The notes under the pieces were generated by a model. The model had not been told where the DNA came from. It saw only the letters and a list, made by a program, of their open reading frames with translations, and did not search any database. The position numbers and the translations under genes are program-made. This document shows positions 31,722 through 43,425 of a DNA stretch of 64,000 nucleotides, in pieces. Within the stretch, counting starts at the first letter, position 1. Each line of letters starts with the position of its first letter. The stretch comes from Gnetum montanum (taxonomy: Eukaryota; Streptophyta; Gnetopsida; Gnetales; Gnetaceae), in the NCBI GenBank assembly GCA_015680685.1, contig MNCI01025071.1, forward strand, positions 762 through 64,761, read 5' to 3'.

Positions 31722-33771
31722 AATTGGAATCAAAGCTTTTGGTTGGAAGATATCCAAACTTGAATTGTAAATATTCATTAAGGTTTATTGAAAATTTTGA
31801 AAAAATTGGTATCCTTGCAGCTACCTAGGGTTTGAATTACCTAAGACTAGTAAAGATTACTTTGATATTGTAAGATCAAGTTACTTTTGTGATCTTTATG
31901 TGTCAATTTCCTTGTAATGTTTTTCTTTCAAGTGAACTATTTTAGGTTTACACTTTTTTGATAATATTAGTATCTTTGAGTTGCATGAAAATAATAATAT
32001 TATAGATGTTAGTGAAATTGATTTTGAATATCATATTATTACTTTAAGTTTTTCCTTTAGATCTATGATTGGTATGTCAAACAAGTTTGTTAGCACGAAA
32101 GAGCTTATAATGGATATAAAAAAATTTAAGAGTAATGTATATAATATTTTGTGAAGAATTAGTAGAATATCTTCTATCCATCTAGGAAAGAAGAAAGATG
32201 TAATGTTTAATAAAGTAGAGATGAATAGAAAAATAAAATTTTAAGTGTTTATTATTGAGTAAAGGAATGCTTAATACTTAAAGTTTTTAATGAAGGAAAA
32301 CAAGAGCTTCATTAAAAAGAAAAAAAATATCTTCTAAATTCAAAATTATGTATGCTACTAATTAAGGAGAGTCTCTACCTCGTAAGTCATGAGAGGTAAA
32401 GAATCAAAGCCAATAGAGAGGCAAAGATTATGAGAAATATTTCAGAAGGATCAAACATAAGACTAATATTCATTCTTTTTGGAATTCTTCTCTAGATTAT
32501 GGTAATGAAAAGAAGATTATAAGCCAAGTTAAGATTATTTTATGTAAGATAGGTAAGTCTTCTATAAAAGGAATGTGCAATAATTATTTTTTCAATGAAT
32601 CTAATGCTAAAGACATGGAGGAGAGATTACCTTTTCAGATGGTATGTTGAGAATTAGATGAAGATCCTAATGATGATTCCTTGGAAGAGGAGGTACCATT
32701 GCATTTTGGGATTCCTATGTGAGATAACAAAGGTTTAAGCTGTAATGAGATTAGACAACTACATGTGGAAGATTAAGGTGAAATAGAGATGAATGGAAGA
32801 AGCCATGAAAATATAACGAATTACAAGCTTTACCTTACAAATGATAGTAATATCTCTCATGTTGAATGTAATGTAATGGATGCTAGTATTTTAATTTAGA
32901 TTAAGGATGTTTCATTCAACTATGATGATGAGAATCATAACCATTGTGTTGACTATGTGTGAATTGATAGTCATGTTATGTATGATGGGAGTAATGTTAC
33001 TTTTAATGCCATTATTAATAAGAGTAAGTTTAATAATGATAATGTGGTTGATAATGATGGCTATCAGAATAGTCATAGTGAGTAGATCATTATTGACTAT
33101 TATGAAGAAACTAATAGTGATTTTATTTTCTAGAAATTGGACAAGTTTCCTATTAAGTATAGTAAGGATAAATTTGTGAAGTATGTTAATGAAATTTATT
33201 ATCTTATTTGTGGTATGGATGAGCAACGTGAAGGTAATCCAAGTAGTTGTGATGCTAATGGTGAAGGAAAGATGAGTGAGAAACTTTCAAATTACAAGAA
33301 GAAGAAGGTGAAGATGGGAAAAAAGAAGGGAAGAGAAGATGCTAAATTAAGAGAAATATAATTCTTTTGAATTTTATTTTTCTACATTTTTTATAGGTTT
33401 GAACCATTATGGAGATACATCTAAGGTATTCCAATAAGATGTTCTTAAGATGGAAGGATGAGAAAGTCTTTAAGGATAAATAACAAATCCATTCTTCTCT
33501 ATTATAATTTCTTCATTGTGGTTTGAACAAAAAATTACTAAAGTATGTATGTACATTGGCTTTTGTGTCATACATAAATTATAGAAGGTATGTTGAGTCT
33601 TGTGATATGTATTGGATGGTGAAGACAAAGTATTCTGATCTCCATCCATTTCATGTGTGTTTTTGATTTTTGTTTTTATGTTTCTATGACCTATAAAAGG
33701 GACAATTTGCTATCCTAAGTATGTAAGAGCCTATTTTCTAGAGTCAAGAGTCTTTTTCTAAGCAAGGGTGT
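31722..33771 (+). pseudogene. Body III of family Q with ORF Q, copy III
   Basis: ORF Q from about 32060 to 33450: LIMDIKKFKSNVYNIL (about 32105), MEERLPFQMV (from 32615), NEIRQLHVED (about 32745), NDSNISHVECNVMDASIL (about 32842), YSKDKFVKYVNEIYYLICGM (about 33158), EGNPSSCDANGEGKMSEKLS (about 33230) followed by a Lys-rich basic stretch, and tail LNHYGDTSKVFQ (about 33398). The reading frame is best kept at 33137-33361. The N-part contains stops. Confidence 0.65.
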
Positions 33772-33790
33772 TGATGAGAACATCATCTAT

Positions 33791-35290
33791 TGTACTGTCC
33801 GAAATCATCGGCGTAAGGCTGGAGAAAAAACGAACACTGAAAGATCTTCGGAGAGATACAACTGACCCTGCCTTCGTGTGAGGGAAAACTAGAAAAATGA
33901 AGGTAGAGTGCCTTGGATGGTCTACACGCAAATCAACCAAGGACTTCCCCAAGTGTACACTATGGTCTATGCTGGGGTTATCGCCACGAAATGTAAAATG
34001 GAGAGCGTAATGCAACAAAATGTAAATGTGCAGTATAGCGTGTAAACGTAAACAGAATGTATGCAGAAATGTGCAATAAAATGGGATAATGAAAAAAATG
34101 AACTAGAACAACATAATGAAAGATAAAAATGAAACTATGTTGTATCAATTAACAAGATGTGCACCGGTCAAAACGTAGTTGCGTGTCTGGATTGCAATTC
34201 AGACGTTAAGCTCTGATGTGAGGTGTTTGCAGGCACTAGGGATCATGTGCGTTCGGGCTCAAGGTTGTTGGTTTTTCTTTTTTTTACCAACCTCATTTAT
34301 GTCAATGAATAGGGTATTTATGCCTTTTCCTAGGCTTGGGAGCAGGATTTGTGAATGAGATCAATGGCTGTGAGACGGGAGAAAAACAGATCGTGTGATA
34401 GGTGTTCGATGTACAGCTGTTTGTGAACTAGACATATGTAGGTAGACTATGTTCTAGACTGGATGCATTGTATCTTACAATGTGTTTTAGCTTGTGTAAG
34501 CTGGCTTATGCCCATAGAAGCATGTACAATTTATAGCGTAAGAGCTTGACTAGCACAGAAATGTGAAAAATTCATAGTGATTGATAATGAACAACAAGAG
34601 AATTTGACTCCAACTCGCTTGGAATTTCTAAATTTGTGGACTGATTGCTGTTGAAAGTATTTTTGCTTCACCAAGGTTGCCAACATGTGTTGATCTTGTC
34701 CTAGCATGCCCTTAGCGTGTGTCTAAAGTGCTTTTGCTTGGTCGTGACCAGTGCTCATGCTGGACTCACGCTGCCAGTGTCACCTCAGCATCACTTCAGC
34801 ATGCATGACCAAAAATGAGACATTTTGTGTCAAAATTCCACCTTTAAGACTTTTTTTCAAAGTGTAACTGCTACCTGACCTTGAGGACATCCTGCATGTT
34901 TAATTTGAGCATGTCTGTGCTTGAATTTAGGCCACTTTTGGCAGCTCACGCTGTCAGCATGACCTGGGCGTGACCTCAGCGTGAGCAGCAAGATTTGTGC
35001 AAGTTTGACTTGAAACCTTGGATTCTGGATGCTAAAACTTGGAGTAATCATCAGTGGGTCCTGAGGGGACCTTACTCGCTCAAATTAGGATCATTTTGAT
35101 CTAATTTGGAGGCTTCGAAAGTTGTGCACGTTGCACGCACATTGTATGCACACTGCATGCATGCCGGTAGCGTGACTTCGACGTGCATGACAAGATCCAT
35201 GCACTTTAGTTCAATTTTTGAACTTTTGATGTTAAAGCGTAGGGTTGTTCTTGTTTCCAAGTGTTAAGCTAAAAGTTTTGTGGTGTTTCA
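33791..35290 (-). repeat. 3' LTR of the Tat-like element
   Basis: 1500 bp. Closely similar to 41030-42497 by eye. Rich in CAGCGTGA/CAGCATGACC words (34770-35010) and GCACGC words (35120-35165). Promoter candidate on minus strand GGCATAAATACC (about 34312-34323). Confidence 0.9.
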
Positions 35291-37180
35291 TTGGCCCCTC
35301 TTTGTTGACATCTGGAGGGATCCACCCGAGAGGCATCAACAAAGAAGTACAAAACACCACGATCGACCTGGCAACAAGCATTGTCCGTTGGCCCTTGGCC
35401 AGATGTCATTGCATTGTGTTCAAAAGTACATTGGATTGAGGGAAATTTAGTTTAAGAAAAGAAGTTTGTAATTGGGGGGATTATGGATTGATGAAAGGGT
35501 GTCGTTGTTTGAACTACTGGAGAGGAATGCCCTCATATGAACGAGCCAATTTTTGGTTCTTGTCAACAGTGAATGTATAGCAGACTTGGAACTAAGGCAT
35601 AGGAGGTGCGTTCTTTGGAGAAATAGGATCCTTGTGTCATGTTTAAGGGAGCCTGTTGTAAATAGCCAAAGCCACGCGACGATGTGCAACATGATCATTT
35701 GAGATGTGAGTGTTTTTCCAAGATAACTGCCTTCTCGCCTGGGGCTTGTATGAGAAGAGCCAATGGTCTTTAGTTTGTGATGTCAATGGGTTCATGAAGA
35801 CCTTTTCCAAGCATTTTGCTCTTTGACCTTTTTTGTTCTTTTGTTTCTTCTTTTGTTTTGTTTTTTCTTTCCTTTTGTTTTTACTTTTCTTTTGTTTTTT
35901 CTTTATTTTATCTTTTTTTTCTTTAGTCTTTTTGAAAGAGTTTTCTTTTAGTGCTATGCTCATGTTCAAGGGCTTGTATTTCATATCATGTACTGTGTAC
36001 TGTGTTTTGCGTTGCAACTGCTTAGAGGATCACAGTGTACAATAGTGTATCAAGAGCTTCGAGTGAGTAGGATACAATGTATCCAAGGGATGTAATTGAA
36101 TAAGATAAGGAGGCATGATGGGGAATAGGGAATGTATCAGGAGTCGGGAATGTACTTATGAATGGATTGATTAACCCAGTTGCGTGTGTCAGGAAGAATG
36201 TGATACCCTATCACGATGATGAAGTGAATCTGTGCATGAATGCCTCAAGCGTGTGATCCTGCAAACACAACTCCTCCAAGGGGACAAGAAAATCACAAAT
36301 GATTTAAACACTTTAAACTTGAATGTAGCCAACAAAATGGAGCCATCATGTGGAGTTTCAAGGTAAAAAAAATCTTGAACAACATTAGTTTCATCTAGGT
36401 CTATGTCACAAATCATGCAGTAGGTTTTTGGTGAGCACATACAGCCGACTGCAGCAACATGTCTCTTCAAATAACGCTAGGTTGTTGATGATATCACCAG
36501 TTTGTAGTCTTAGTGGATTTTTGTGGATTAGTTTCATGTCATAATCCTTTGGACGTCGCTAGTTTATTATCGTAGTGGATGGTGCAGTGCTAGTTTATAG
36601 TCATAGCAAACTATGAAGAGGTAAGCTAGTTTATAGTCTTAGTGGACTCTGGTGGACAAGTGTGGTAGTTTAGTGTCATACCGGATAGAGCTCTATGGTG
36701 TTAGTTTATTTTCATGACACCAGGACATTCTATGGTATCATTTTTAAGTCATGATGCCAAGACTTTTCTATGGTATCAATTTTAAGTCATGATGCCAGGA
36801 CTTTTCTGTGCTAGTTTATAGTCATAGCGGACTGATGCTTACCTTGCTTGTGTAAAGTGTGATGCTGCATGCATGGTCATGCTACATGCCTACGAGATCC
36901 TGCATAAATCAACTAGGAAGAAAAAGACATCAAGCGACACCTACCATACATAGAGTTATAATGTATGAATGAAAGAAAAGCAATACAAAAAGTGATAGTT
37001 TTAGGCCATTCTATGTCGTAGGCTAGTTTAAGGCCTTTTCGGGCCATGTTTTTTTTGTCGTTTTATGTTTTTTAAATGCAATGTGTAAACTAAGTTGACA
37101 AATGTGTAAGCAAAGTAAAATGCATGATCTAAGTGAGCAGGAAAAATGTAAACGCATAGGCTAGTGCAATGTAAACAAAA
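35291..37180 (-). other. 3' UTR of the Tat-like element
   Basis: Noncoding on both strands as far as I can see. It contains a pyrimidine-rich T/C tract (35827-35945) that produces false low-complexity ORFs on both strands, and the GCTAGTTTATAGTCATAG repeats. Tandem repeats in this position are a known property of Tat-lineage elements. Confidence 0.6.
36500..36840 (-). repeat. Minisatellite, GCTAGTTTATAGTCATAGYGGACT units
   Basis: About eight or nine diverged copies of a 20-to-40-bp unit (plus-strand GCTAGTTTATAGTCWTAG) at about 36502, 36558, 36588, 36626, 36665, 36695 and 36819, plus two ATCATTTTTAAGTCATGATGCC copies between. A single unit also occurs at about 38461, inside the gag-protease region. 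Confidence 0.75.
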
Positions 37181-37199
37181 GTCAAAAATGCATGTCAGA

Positions 37200-38150
37200 G
37201 GGGTAGGCAAAAGGTAGGCAAGTATCTAGCACATTTTTAGGCAAGGGAGAGTCTTGGTCATGTAGTTGCTTTGTAACTAGGCATGGATTAGGGAGCATGT
37301 AAGGTTTAGGGTCCTCTTGGGGGCTGTCAGCTTCAACCACTCGTTCAGGTGTGTTAGCCTCAAGCGTTGCGTTGGTTACCATAGGTGTACCACCAAGAAA
37401 CTCTTCTTCCAAAACTTGCACCATGTCTATGTCGTGGATAGTCGAAGAGGAAATGTTATCACTATGGATGATAACTTGATCACCTTCGTATGGAAGGTGG
37501 ATTTCTTGGTGGATGGGAGAGGAGATGGCCCTGAGTTGAGCTAGCTAAGGCCTACCTAGAATCATGTTAAAACCTAGCATCTCCTCTATGATAGTGAAAT
37601 CTATGCTTGTGGGGAATTACTCTCTTGCCACAAAGGCTAAGTTGATTGTACCTATAACTATGACACATGATTCTTTGAAGGATTTTAGACACGTAGTCTT
37701 GGCTAGCCTGATTTCATCTGCTAGACCTAGTTTGTCGATGATGGAGTGCAGGACTACGTTTGTCATTATGCCATCATCTACATGCACTCTGTGGATGGTA
37801 CACTGCCCAACACGTACGCTAATGGATAGTGGAGATGTAGTGACCTCCCCTCATGCGGGGTTGACTTTGATTAGATCATCGTGAAAGGTTAAGGTTGTTG
37901 AACCTAATTCTTGTGGTTTAGGGGGTAACATTGTTGCACAGATGGATGCCTCATTTGTAGGGATATCCTCTATAATAGGAATGGAGGCCAAGACCTGGGC
38001 CAATGCTTGGCAGTGAGCAAATGAGGTCATGACCAGGTCGTACAAGCTGAACGTTGTGTTCCTTTGCTTGAGCGTTTGTTTTACCTGCGTTAGTGTAGCT
38101 ATGAAGTCCTTGTTGTTAGGCATTGTGTTGGCTTTGACTTCTTCCATGTG
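37200..38150 (-). pseudogene. Retropepsin-like protease region, Tat-like element, broken
   Basis: Minus-strand order: a helical segment (38147-37851), VRVGQCTIHRVHVDDGIM with a D-D-G at 37778-37770 in the place of the retropepsin D-(S/T)-G, IIDKLGL, then GFNMILGRP (about 37575-37550) followed by a stop where Trp is expected and by LAQLRAISSPIHQEIHLP, matching the ILGRPWLxxxxAVxSxxHxxxKFP block that ends protease in Tat/Ogre-type polyproteins. The altered triad and stop indicate a dead enzyme. The frame goes on to about 37200 with no domain, where RT should begin but does not. Confidence 0.7.
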
Positions 38151-38389
38151 GCTTGAAAGATAGATCTCTTGTAGAGGGGAATTGGGCTTTGTTTTCTTGG
38201 CTTGTTTTGGGGTAGTGGCCCCAGTGTTTAGTTTTTGTTTGCTTGTTGTGGCTTTTGCTTCAGCCGTGGGGGTTTCAAGGTGCTCGTTTGTCCTCTTGCG
38301 TTGTCATTTGGTGGACCTACCCGAGTTGCTAGTGGGGTCAACCCTTGAAGGAGGACGGATTTAGATGTTGCCCACTGTTGGACTTCGGG

Positions 38390-40625
38390 TAGGTGAGGGG
38401 CCACCACGTTGTGGCACCCTTATGACAAATGGTTGCTTAGTGATTTTTGTTGCCACGTTATGCTAGTTTAATGTCTTAGTGGACAGGTGTTGTGGAGCCT
38501 TGACCACAAAGGATGTTGTGGGTGCTTGAAGTGGCACTTTGAGAACAAAGGGAGGCGTCTTGCTTGTGGAGGTTGAGGGGACCCTTGCCTTGTTAGGAGG
38601 CATACGGATTATAAAAGGTTGTTGCACAGGTTTTAGCTTGCCACCTATGCTAATCGAGTTTATGACATAGGAGGCATCATCTATGTTGGATTGACTCGCC
38701 ATGTCGATTTCCAATTGGCCTTGTTCTATCATTCTCTGTAGGTCATCTTGCAAAGCATGATAGTTTTCTGTATTGTGACCAGCCATTTGATGGTAGTGGT
38801 AGTATTAGTCTAGTTTAAAATGTTGTGGGACTCGAGGCTCATTCGGTACTACTAAGGTGGGATTCCTTAGTAGTTCACATTACCTATCATGTTTTTGGTA
38901 GGTAATCACTGACATGTGTTTGTGTTGGATTTGCCTAGCATTCAAGAGTTGCTCCAATAGTTAAGAGGGTTGCATCAGTAATGGTATATACTTTGAGTAG
39001 TCCTTATGTTGAAAGTTGGGCCTTGGGGTGGCCCCTGCTGATGTATGTGAGTTGGCGCCATAGTTGGTGGCTTTGTCAGTTGGGGCTTTAGGTTGCTTAG
39101 CTGTTGGGCCCCAGTTGGTTGCTTTTGTGCTTGTAGCCACCGTTGCCACTGTTGTGTTTTGCTTACAAGTATGTTGGTTTCTGTAGGCCATATAAGCTGG
39201 GTCATTGTTTGATTGTGCCACCTCTTCTATGTTCTTCATTTTTGCGAATGCTTGACTCAAAGTATGAGCGCTCAAATAATAGAGTTTTGATTTAACAAAG
39301 TCATTCACAGCCACCTTAAAGATGGTGAGCAGGTATGTCTCAAGTATGGGCTCATGGAATTCATTTAGGGCTACGCTCCACCTTTGGATAAATTTTTGCA
39401 CTGGTTCTAAAGGCACTTGTTTAATCTAAATCAAGCTATCTAGAGTGGCTTTAGGTTTTAGATTATACTTGAAACAGGTGACAAAATGATGTAAGAAATC
39501 CTCCAGAGAGGATATGAAGTTACAGGGTAAGGCTCGGTACCAGTCTAAGGCTTTTCTCATTAAGGATATGGCAAAAATACACAGAATTGCATGGGGCTAG
39601 GCCCGAAGTAGTAGAAATTCTTGTTGAAATGTCACTAGGTGGGCATTTGGATCTCCCTCTCCATTGTATTTGGTTAGTTAAGGCAATGGGATTTCCTTTG
39701 GCAAGGTTAATGGTGGAACTGAGGGGTGGATTGGGTCATCTTGGTAGAAGTTCAACACCTTGATTTCCTTAGTGTTTGTGGTTATAAGGTGCTTTACCTC
39801 TTCAGCTAACATGTGCATCATTTGCTTTGTGTCTGCCCACTCTTGGGCGGTAGGCAGACCGGCGGGTTGAATGGATTGCGATTGATAGTAATTTGACTAT
39901 TGCATTGTTTGCGGAAAGGGAGGCTATTGGATTGTCGGTTGTTGTGGCAGAGTAACATTCAGAGATGGGATTAGAGGGTGTGGTATGTTATAGAGAGTAG
40001 TTTGGTGTTGTTGAATAGTTGGTGAAACCCACTACCCAGCCATAGGTTGTGGGGTGACACCTTGAACGTGTTGTGCTGAAGTAGTCAGAGGTTCCTCATA
40101 GGCTTGTACTTGTGTATGTAATGGGTGGACGTGGAAGCTGGTACTTCTTGTCAAGAAGCTAGTCCTCACATGTATGTGGATGAAGGAGGAAGCATGTTTC
40201 CTTCCAAGAAAGCTTGGAATAATGGGTTTGTATAGGCGTGAGGACTGATAGTATGGTACGAATCCCCATGCTCAGATTGGGCGGCAAAGTTATCTTCCTC
40301 ATCTCTACTCTAAGTCTCTATTGGAGGTGGCTATGAGGCTTGAATCCTTGCCATGAGGAGCTGAGATATGAGTCGATGATGGGGCTCAGAAAGTGGAATT
40401 ATGTCAAATGCTGAGGGAATGAACTCATGACCTCCCTTGTAGATGAGCTCATAGTGTCGCTTTGCCTCTCTTTCCATGCGATTGATGGGCAAGTTGGCTT
40501 GGATTTTCACACAAATGAAGTTGTATTGTTTAGGTGTGAGGATTGTGTAAATAGGATTGATTTGGAAAGATTCCATGATAGCATGTCCAAGCTGATGGTG
40601 TGTGCAGTGTGAGTAACTCATGGCG
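38390..40625 (-). pseudogene. Gag of the Tat-like element, broken
   Basis: Minus strand. N-part 40621-40331 (RHYELIYKGGHEFIPSAFDI) is unrecognised. The gag core is decayed between 40300 and 39420. The best piece, 39416-38961, reads MPLEPVQKFIQRWSVAL...NDFVKSKLYYLSAHTLSQAF, a capsid C-terminal pattern, then a Q/T/A/P-rich linker. Next comes MAGHNTENYHALQ (38786-38748), corresponding to the GHxTExCxxLKxxIexLI motif of Tat/Ogre gag-pro. Then a Pro/Ser-rich stretch. Several stops. Confidence 0.7.
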
Positions 40626-40754
40626 TGTGCAGTGTGGTTAACTCACAACGTGTGTAACTGGTAGTGTAACTGGCAACATGAGTGGCTGACAGCATGCGTA
40701 AGTTGGCTCAGCATGAGCAAGCTTAATGTGCATAAGCTGGCTTAGCATGAACAA

Positions 40755-40866
40755 GGTCATCATGCATGATAGGGTCAGTGTGAGCAAGCTCAGCGTGCGT
40801 GACAGGGTCAATGTGAGCAAGCTCAGCGTGTGTGACAGGGTCAGCATGAGCAAGCTCAACATGCTT
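40755..40866 (-). repeat. 33-bp tandem repeat in the Tat-like leader
   Basis: About three and a half copies of a 33-bp unit (plus-strand GACAGGGTCAATGTGAGCAA then GCTCAGCGTGTGT). The unit length is a multiple of 3, so the minus strand shows a pseudo-coding LSLLTLTLSRT repeat. Located between primer site and gag, thus in the leader. Confidence 0.8.
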
Positions 40867-41005
40867 AAGATGATTTGAGTTTCAACATTTGGTAGTGTTA
40901 GTTGGGTTTTAGTTTCAGTGTTTGGCTTGTGCAGCATTTGAACAAATCTGTGCGGCGTTTGAATATATAGTGTGATTAACGTTTCGACAAGATGATAAAC
41001 AAGGT

Positions 41006-41024
41006 GGCCCTCCTTCTAGTGCCA
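41006..41024 (-). promoter_or_regulatory. Primer-binding site candidate of the Tat-like element
   Basis: Minus-strand TGGCACTAGAAGGAGGGCC begins 5 bases after the 5' LTR end. Position and TGG start fit a primer site. I cannot name the tRNA with certainty. Confidence 0.6.
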
Positions 41025-41029
41025 ATTTC

Positions 41030-42497
41030 TGTACCATCCAAAATCATTGGCGTAAGGCTGGAGGAAAAACGAATGTTGAAAGATCTCTGGAGAGATACAG
41101 CTGACCCTACCTTCGTGTGAGAGAAAACTGGAAAAACAAAGGTAGAGTGCCTCGGATGGTCTGCACGCAAATCAACCAAGGACTTCCATGAGCGTACGCT
41201 ATGTTTTGCGCTGGGGTTATCGCCACAAAATGTAAAATGGAGAGCATAATGCAACGAAACGTAAATGTGCAGTATAGTGTGTAAACGTAAACAGAATGTA
41301 TGCAGACACATGCAATAAAATGGGATAATGCAAACAAAGAAACCAGAACAATACAAAGGAAGGAAAAAATGAAACTGTGTTGTATTAATTAACAAGATGT
41401 GCATCGATCAAAACATAGTTGCATGTCTGGGTTGCAAGTTAGATGTTAAACCCTGATGTGAGGTGTTTGTAGGCACTGGGGATCACGTGCGTTCAGGCTC
41501 AAGATTGCTAGTTTTCCTTCTCCAATTTTTGCCAACCTCGTTTATGTCAATGAATAGGGTATTTATGCCTTTTGCTGGGCTCAGGACCAAGATTTGTGAA
41601 TGAGATCAATGGCTGAGATAGGGGAGAAATGGATCATGTGACAGGTGTTCGATGTACAACTGTTTGCAAACTGGACGTATGTAGGTAGACTACATTCTAG
41701 ACTGGATGCATTGTATCTTACAATGTGTTTTAGCTTGTGCAAGCTGGCTTATGCCCATAGAAGCATGTACAATTTATAGCGTAAGAGCTTGACCAGCACA
41801 AAAATGTGAAAAATTTATAGTGATTGATAATGAACAATAAGAGAATTTGAGTCTGACTTGCTTGGAATTTCTGAATCTATGGACTGATTGCTGATGAAAG
41901 TGTTTTTGCTTCACCAAGGTTACTAGCGTGTGTTGATCTTGTTCTAGTGTGCCCTTAGTGTGTGTCTAAAGTGCTTTTTCTTGGTTGTGACCAGTGCTCA
42001 CATTGGAGTCACACTGCCAGCATCACCTCAGCGTCACTTCAGCATGCATGACCAAAAATGATACATTTTGTGTCAAAATTCCACCTTTAAGACTTTTTTT
42101 TGAAGTGTAACTGCTGCTGACCTTGAGGAGATCCTACATGTTTAATTTGAGCCTGTATAAGCTTGAATTTAGGCCACTTTTAACAGTTCACATTTGGCTC
42201 ACGCTGTTAGCGTGACCTGGGCATGACCTCAGCGTGAGCAGCAAGATTTGTGTGAGTTTGACTTGAAACCTTGGATTCTGGATGCTGAAACTTGGAGTAA
42301 TCATCAATGGGTCCCGAGGGGGCATGTTGCATGCACGTGGCACGCATGCTACAGGCACGCTACAGGCATGCCGGTAGCATGACTTCGACATGCATGACAA
42401 GATCCATGTACTTTAGTCCGATTTTTGAACTTCTGATGTTGAAGCACAGGGTTGTTCTCGTTTGAAAGTGTTAAGCTGAAATTTTTGTGGTGTTTCA
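41030..42497 (-). repeat. 5' LTR of the Tat-like element
   Basis: 1468 bp, pair of 33791-35290. Differences from the 3' LTR are mostly single transitions plus a loss of about 40 bp near 42320. Confidence 0.9.
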
Positions 42498-42502
42498 TCT
42501 AT

Positions 42503-43425
42503 GATAATGTGTCATCTATTCAATGATTATCATTTTCTAGATTTTTTCCATATTCTCATAAGTTTGGGTTTCTTTTAGAATGTTTGAGATGTATCTGTAT
42601 CTGAGGTGTTTCAAAGAGAAAGGGAACTTTGTCATTGTATTTCACGTTTTAGTCAAAATGTCTTAATATTTTGAAAATCTTTTAAGAAAGACATCTATTT
42701 CACTAGAAATATATCTTACATTACAAAAGGATTTCTTCTCTTCCAAAAAGACATCTTGTGTGAAATGCTGGATTTTTAGGAACTATCTCTATACTTCTTG
42801 GAAGAATTCTTCTCTGAATAGAAGACATCTCTTGTTGTTAAAAGATGTCTTCTCTATGATCTTCTACACTTCAAAAACACATTTTCTTGTTGTTAAATAT
42901 GTCTTATATGAATATGAGATGTTTTTGTTTGTGGATTATAATAAATAGTAATTTATATTTGGAGCACTTGGAAAGATGAAAGGTCATCGGAAAAGTAAAA
43001 ATGGGCCTAAATAATGGAAAGAATGGTAAGATATAAGTGTGAGAAGAGTGCAAGTAAGAGTTTGTGCTCGTGCTAGGATGAACATATCTAATTGAGTGAC
43101 AGGTAAGGGAGAGTACTTGAGAAAGGTTAGGGAAATCTCTTATGAGTGTCTTCTTGTCCTAAGCTTTGAGATCCATTAATGATCAATTGAGAGATTGAGA
43201 GAGGGACATATGTGACATCTAAGATTATTGGAAGGTTTTAGTTGAGGTTGGCTTCTCATTGTTGAGCTTGAATCCTTATTATTATAATAATTCTATATAT
43301 TTTAAAAGTAAATCAATAAAGAAAGAATTTCTTAATTGCTATATGTTCTTATTTACTAATCCAACTTTTCTTAGAAAAGTTATGAAATACATTAGTTTAG
43401 TTTCTAATGAGGCAACTCCTTATCA
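42503..43425 (+). repeat. Family Q LTR IV (larger part)
   Basis: Continuation of 33772-33790 after the Tat-like element. AGACATCT words at about 42690-42850, GTAAAAATGGGCC in the TATA position (about 42997), AATAAAGAAAGAA at about 43314, and end CTCCTTATCA at 43425. It closes the concatemer. Confidence 0.75.

Larger units (their letters stand above)
33791..42497 (-). mobile_element. Tat/Ogre-like LTR retrotransposon without RT
   Basis: 8707 bp with long LTRs: 3' LTR 33791-35290, 5' LTR 41030-42497 (minus-strand TGAAACACCAC...TACA). Perfect target duplication TCTAT (33786-33790 and 42498-42502). It lies within LTR IV of the family Q array. Minus-strand body: primer site, leader with 33-bp repeats, gag, protease, then a 2-kb 3' UTR with minisatellite repeats and an AAAGAGGGGCCAA polypurine tract (35291-35306 region). 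No RT, RNase H or integrase found. Tat/Ogre placement rests on the gag/protease pattern and repeat-rich 3' UTR. Confidence 0.88.
23889..43425 (+). mobile_element. Tandem concatemer of pol-less LTR family Q (4 LTRs, 3 bodies)
   Basis: Four related LTRs alternate with three related bodies in one orientation: LTR I 23889-24820, body I, LTR II 27876-28764, body II, LTR III 30800-31721, body III, LTR IV (33772-33790 plus 42503-43425). The period is about 3.0 kb once the solo LTR and Tat-like insertions are removed. LTR ends are of the type TGATAA...TTATCA. Flanks are TGGTT and CAGTT, a possible target duplication with two transitions. The whole block interrupts host element H between gag/protease and RT. 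Bodies carry decayed ORF Q and no pol. Confidence 0.8.

Noticed and set aside
35643-36045. Lys-rich minus-strand frame and Phe-rich plus-strand frame
   Set aside because: Both arise from one T/C-rich tract in the 3' UTR of the Tat-like element.
37317-38364. Plus-strand open frames opposite the Tat-like gag-protease region
   Set aside because: They are antisense shadows; the minus strand shows the protease and gag patterns.
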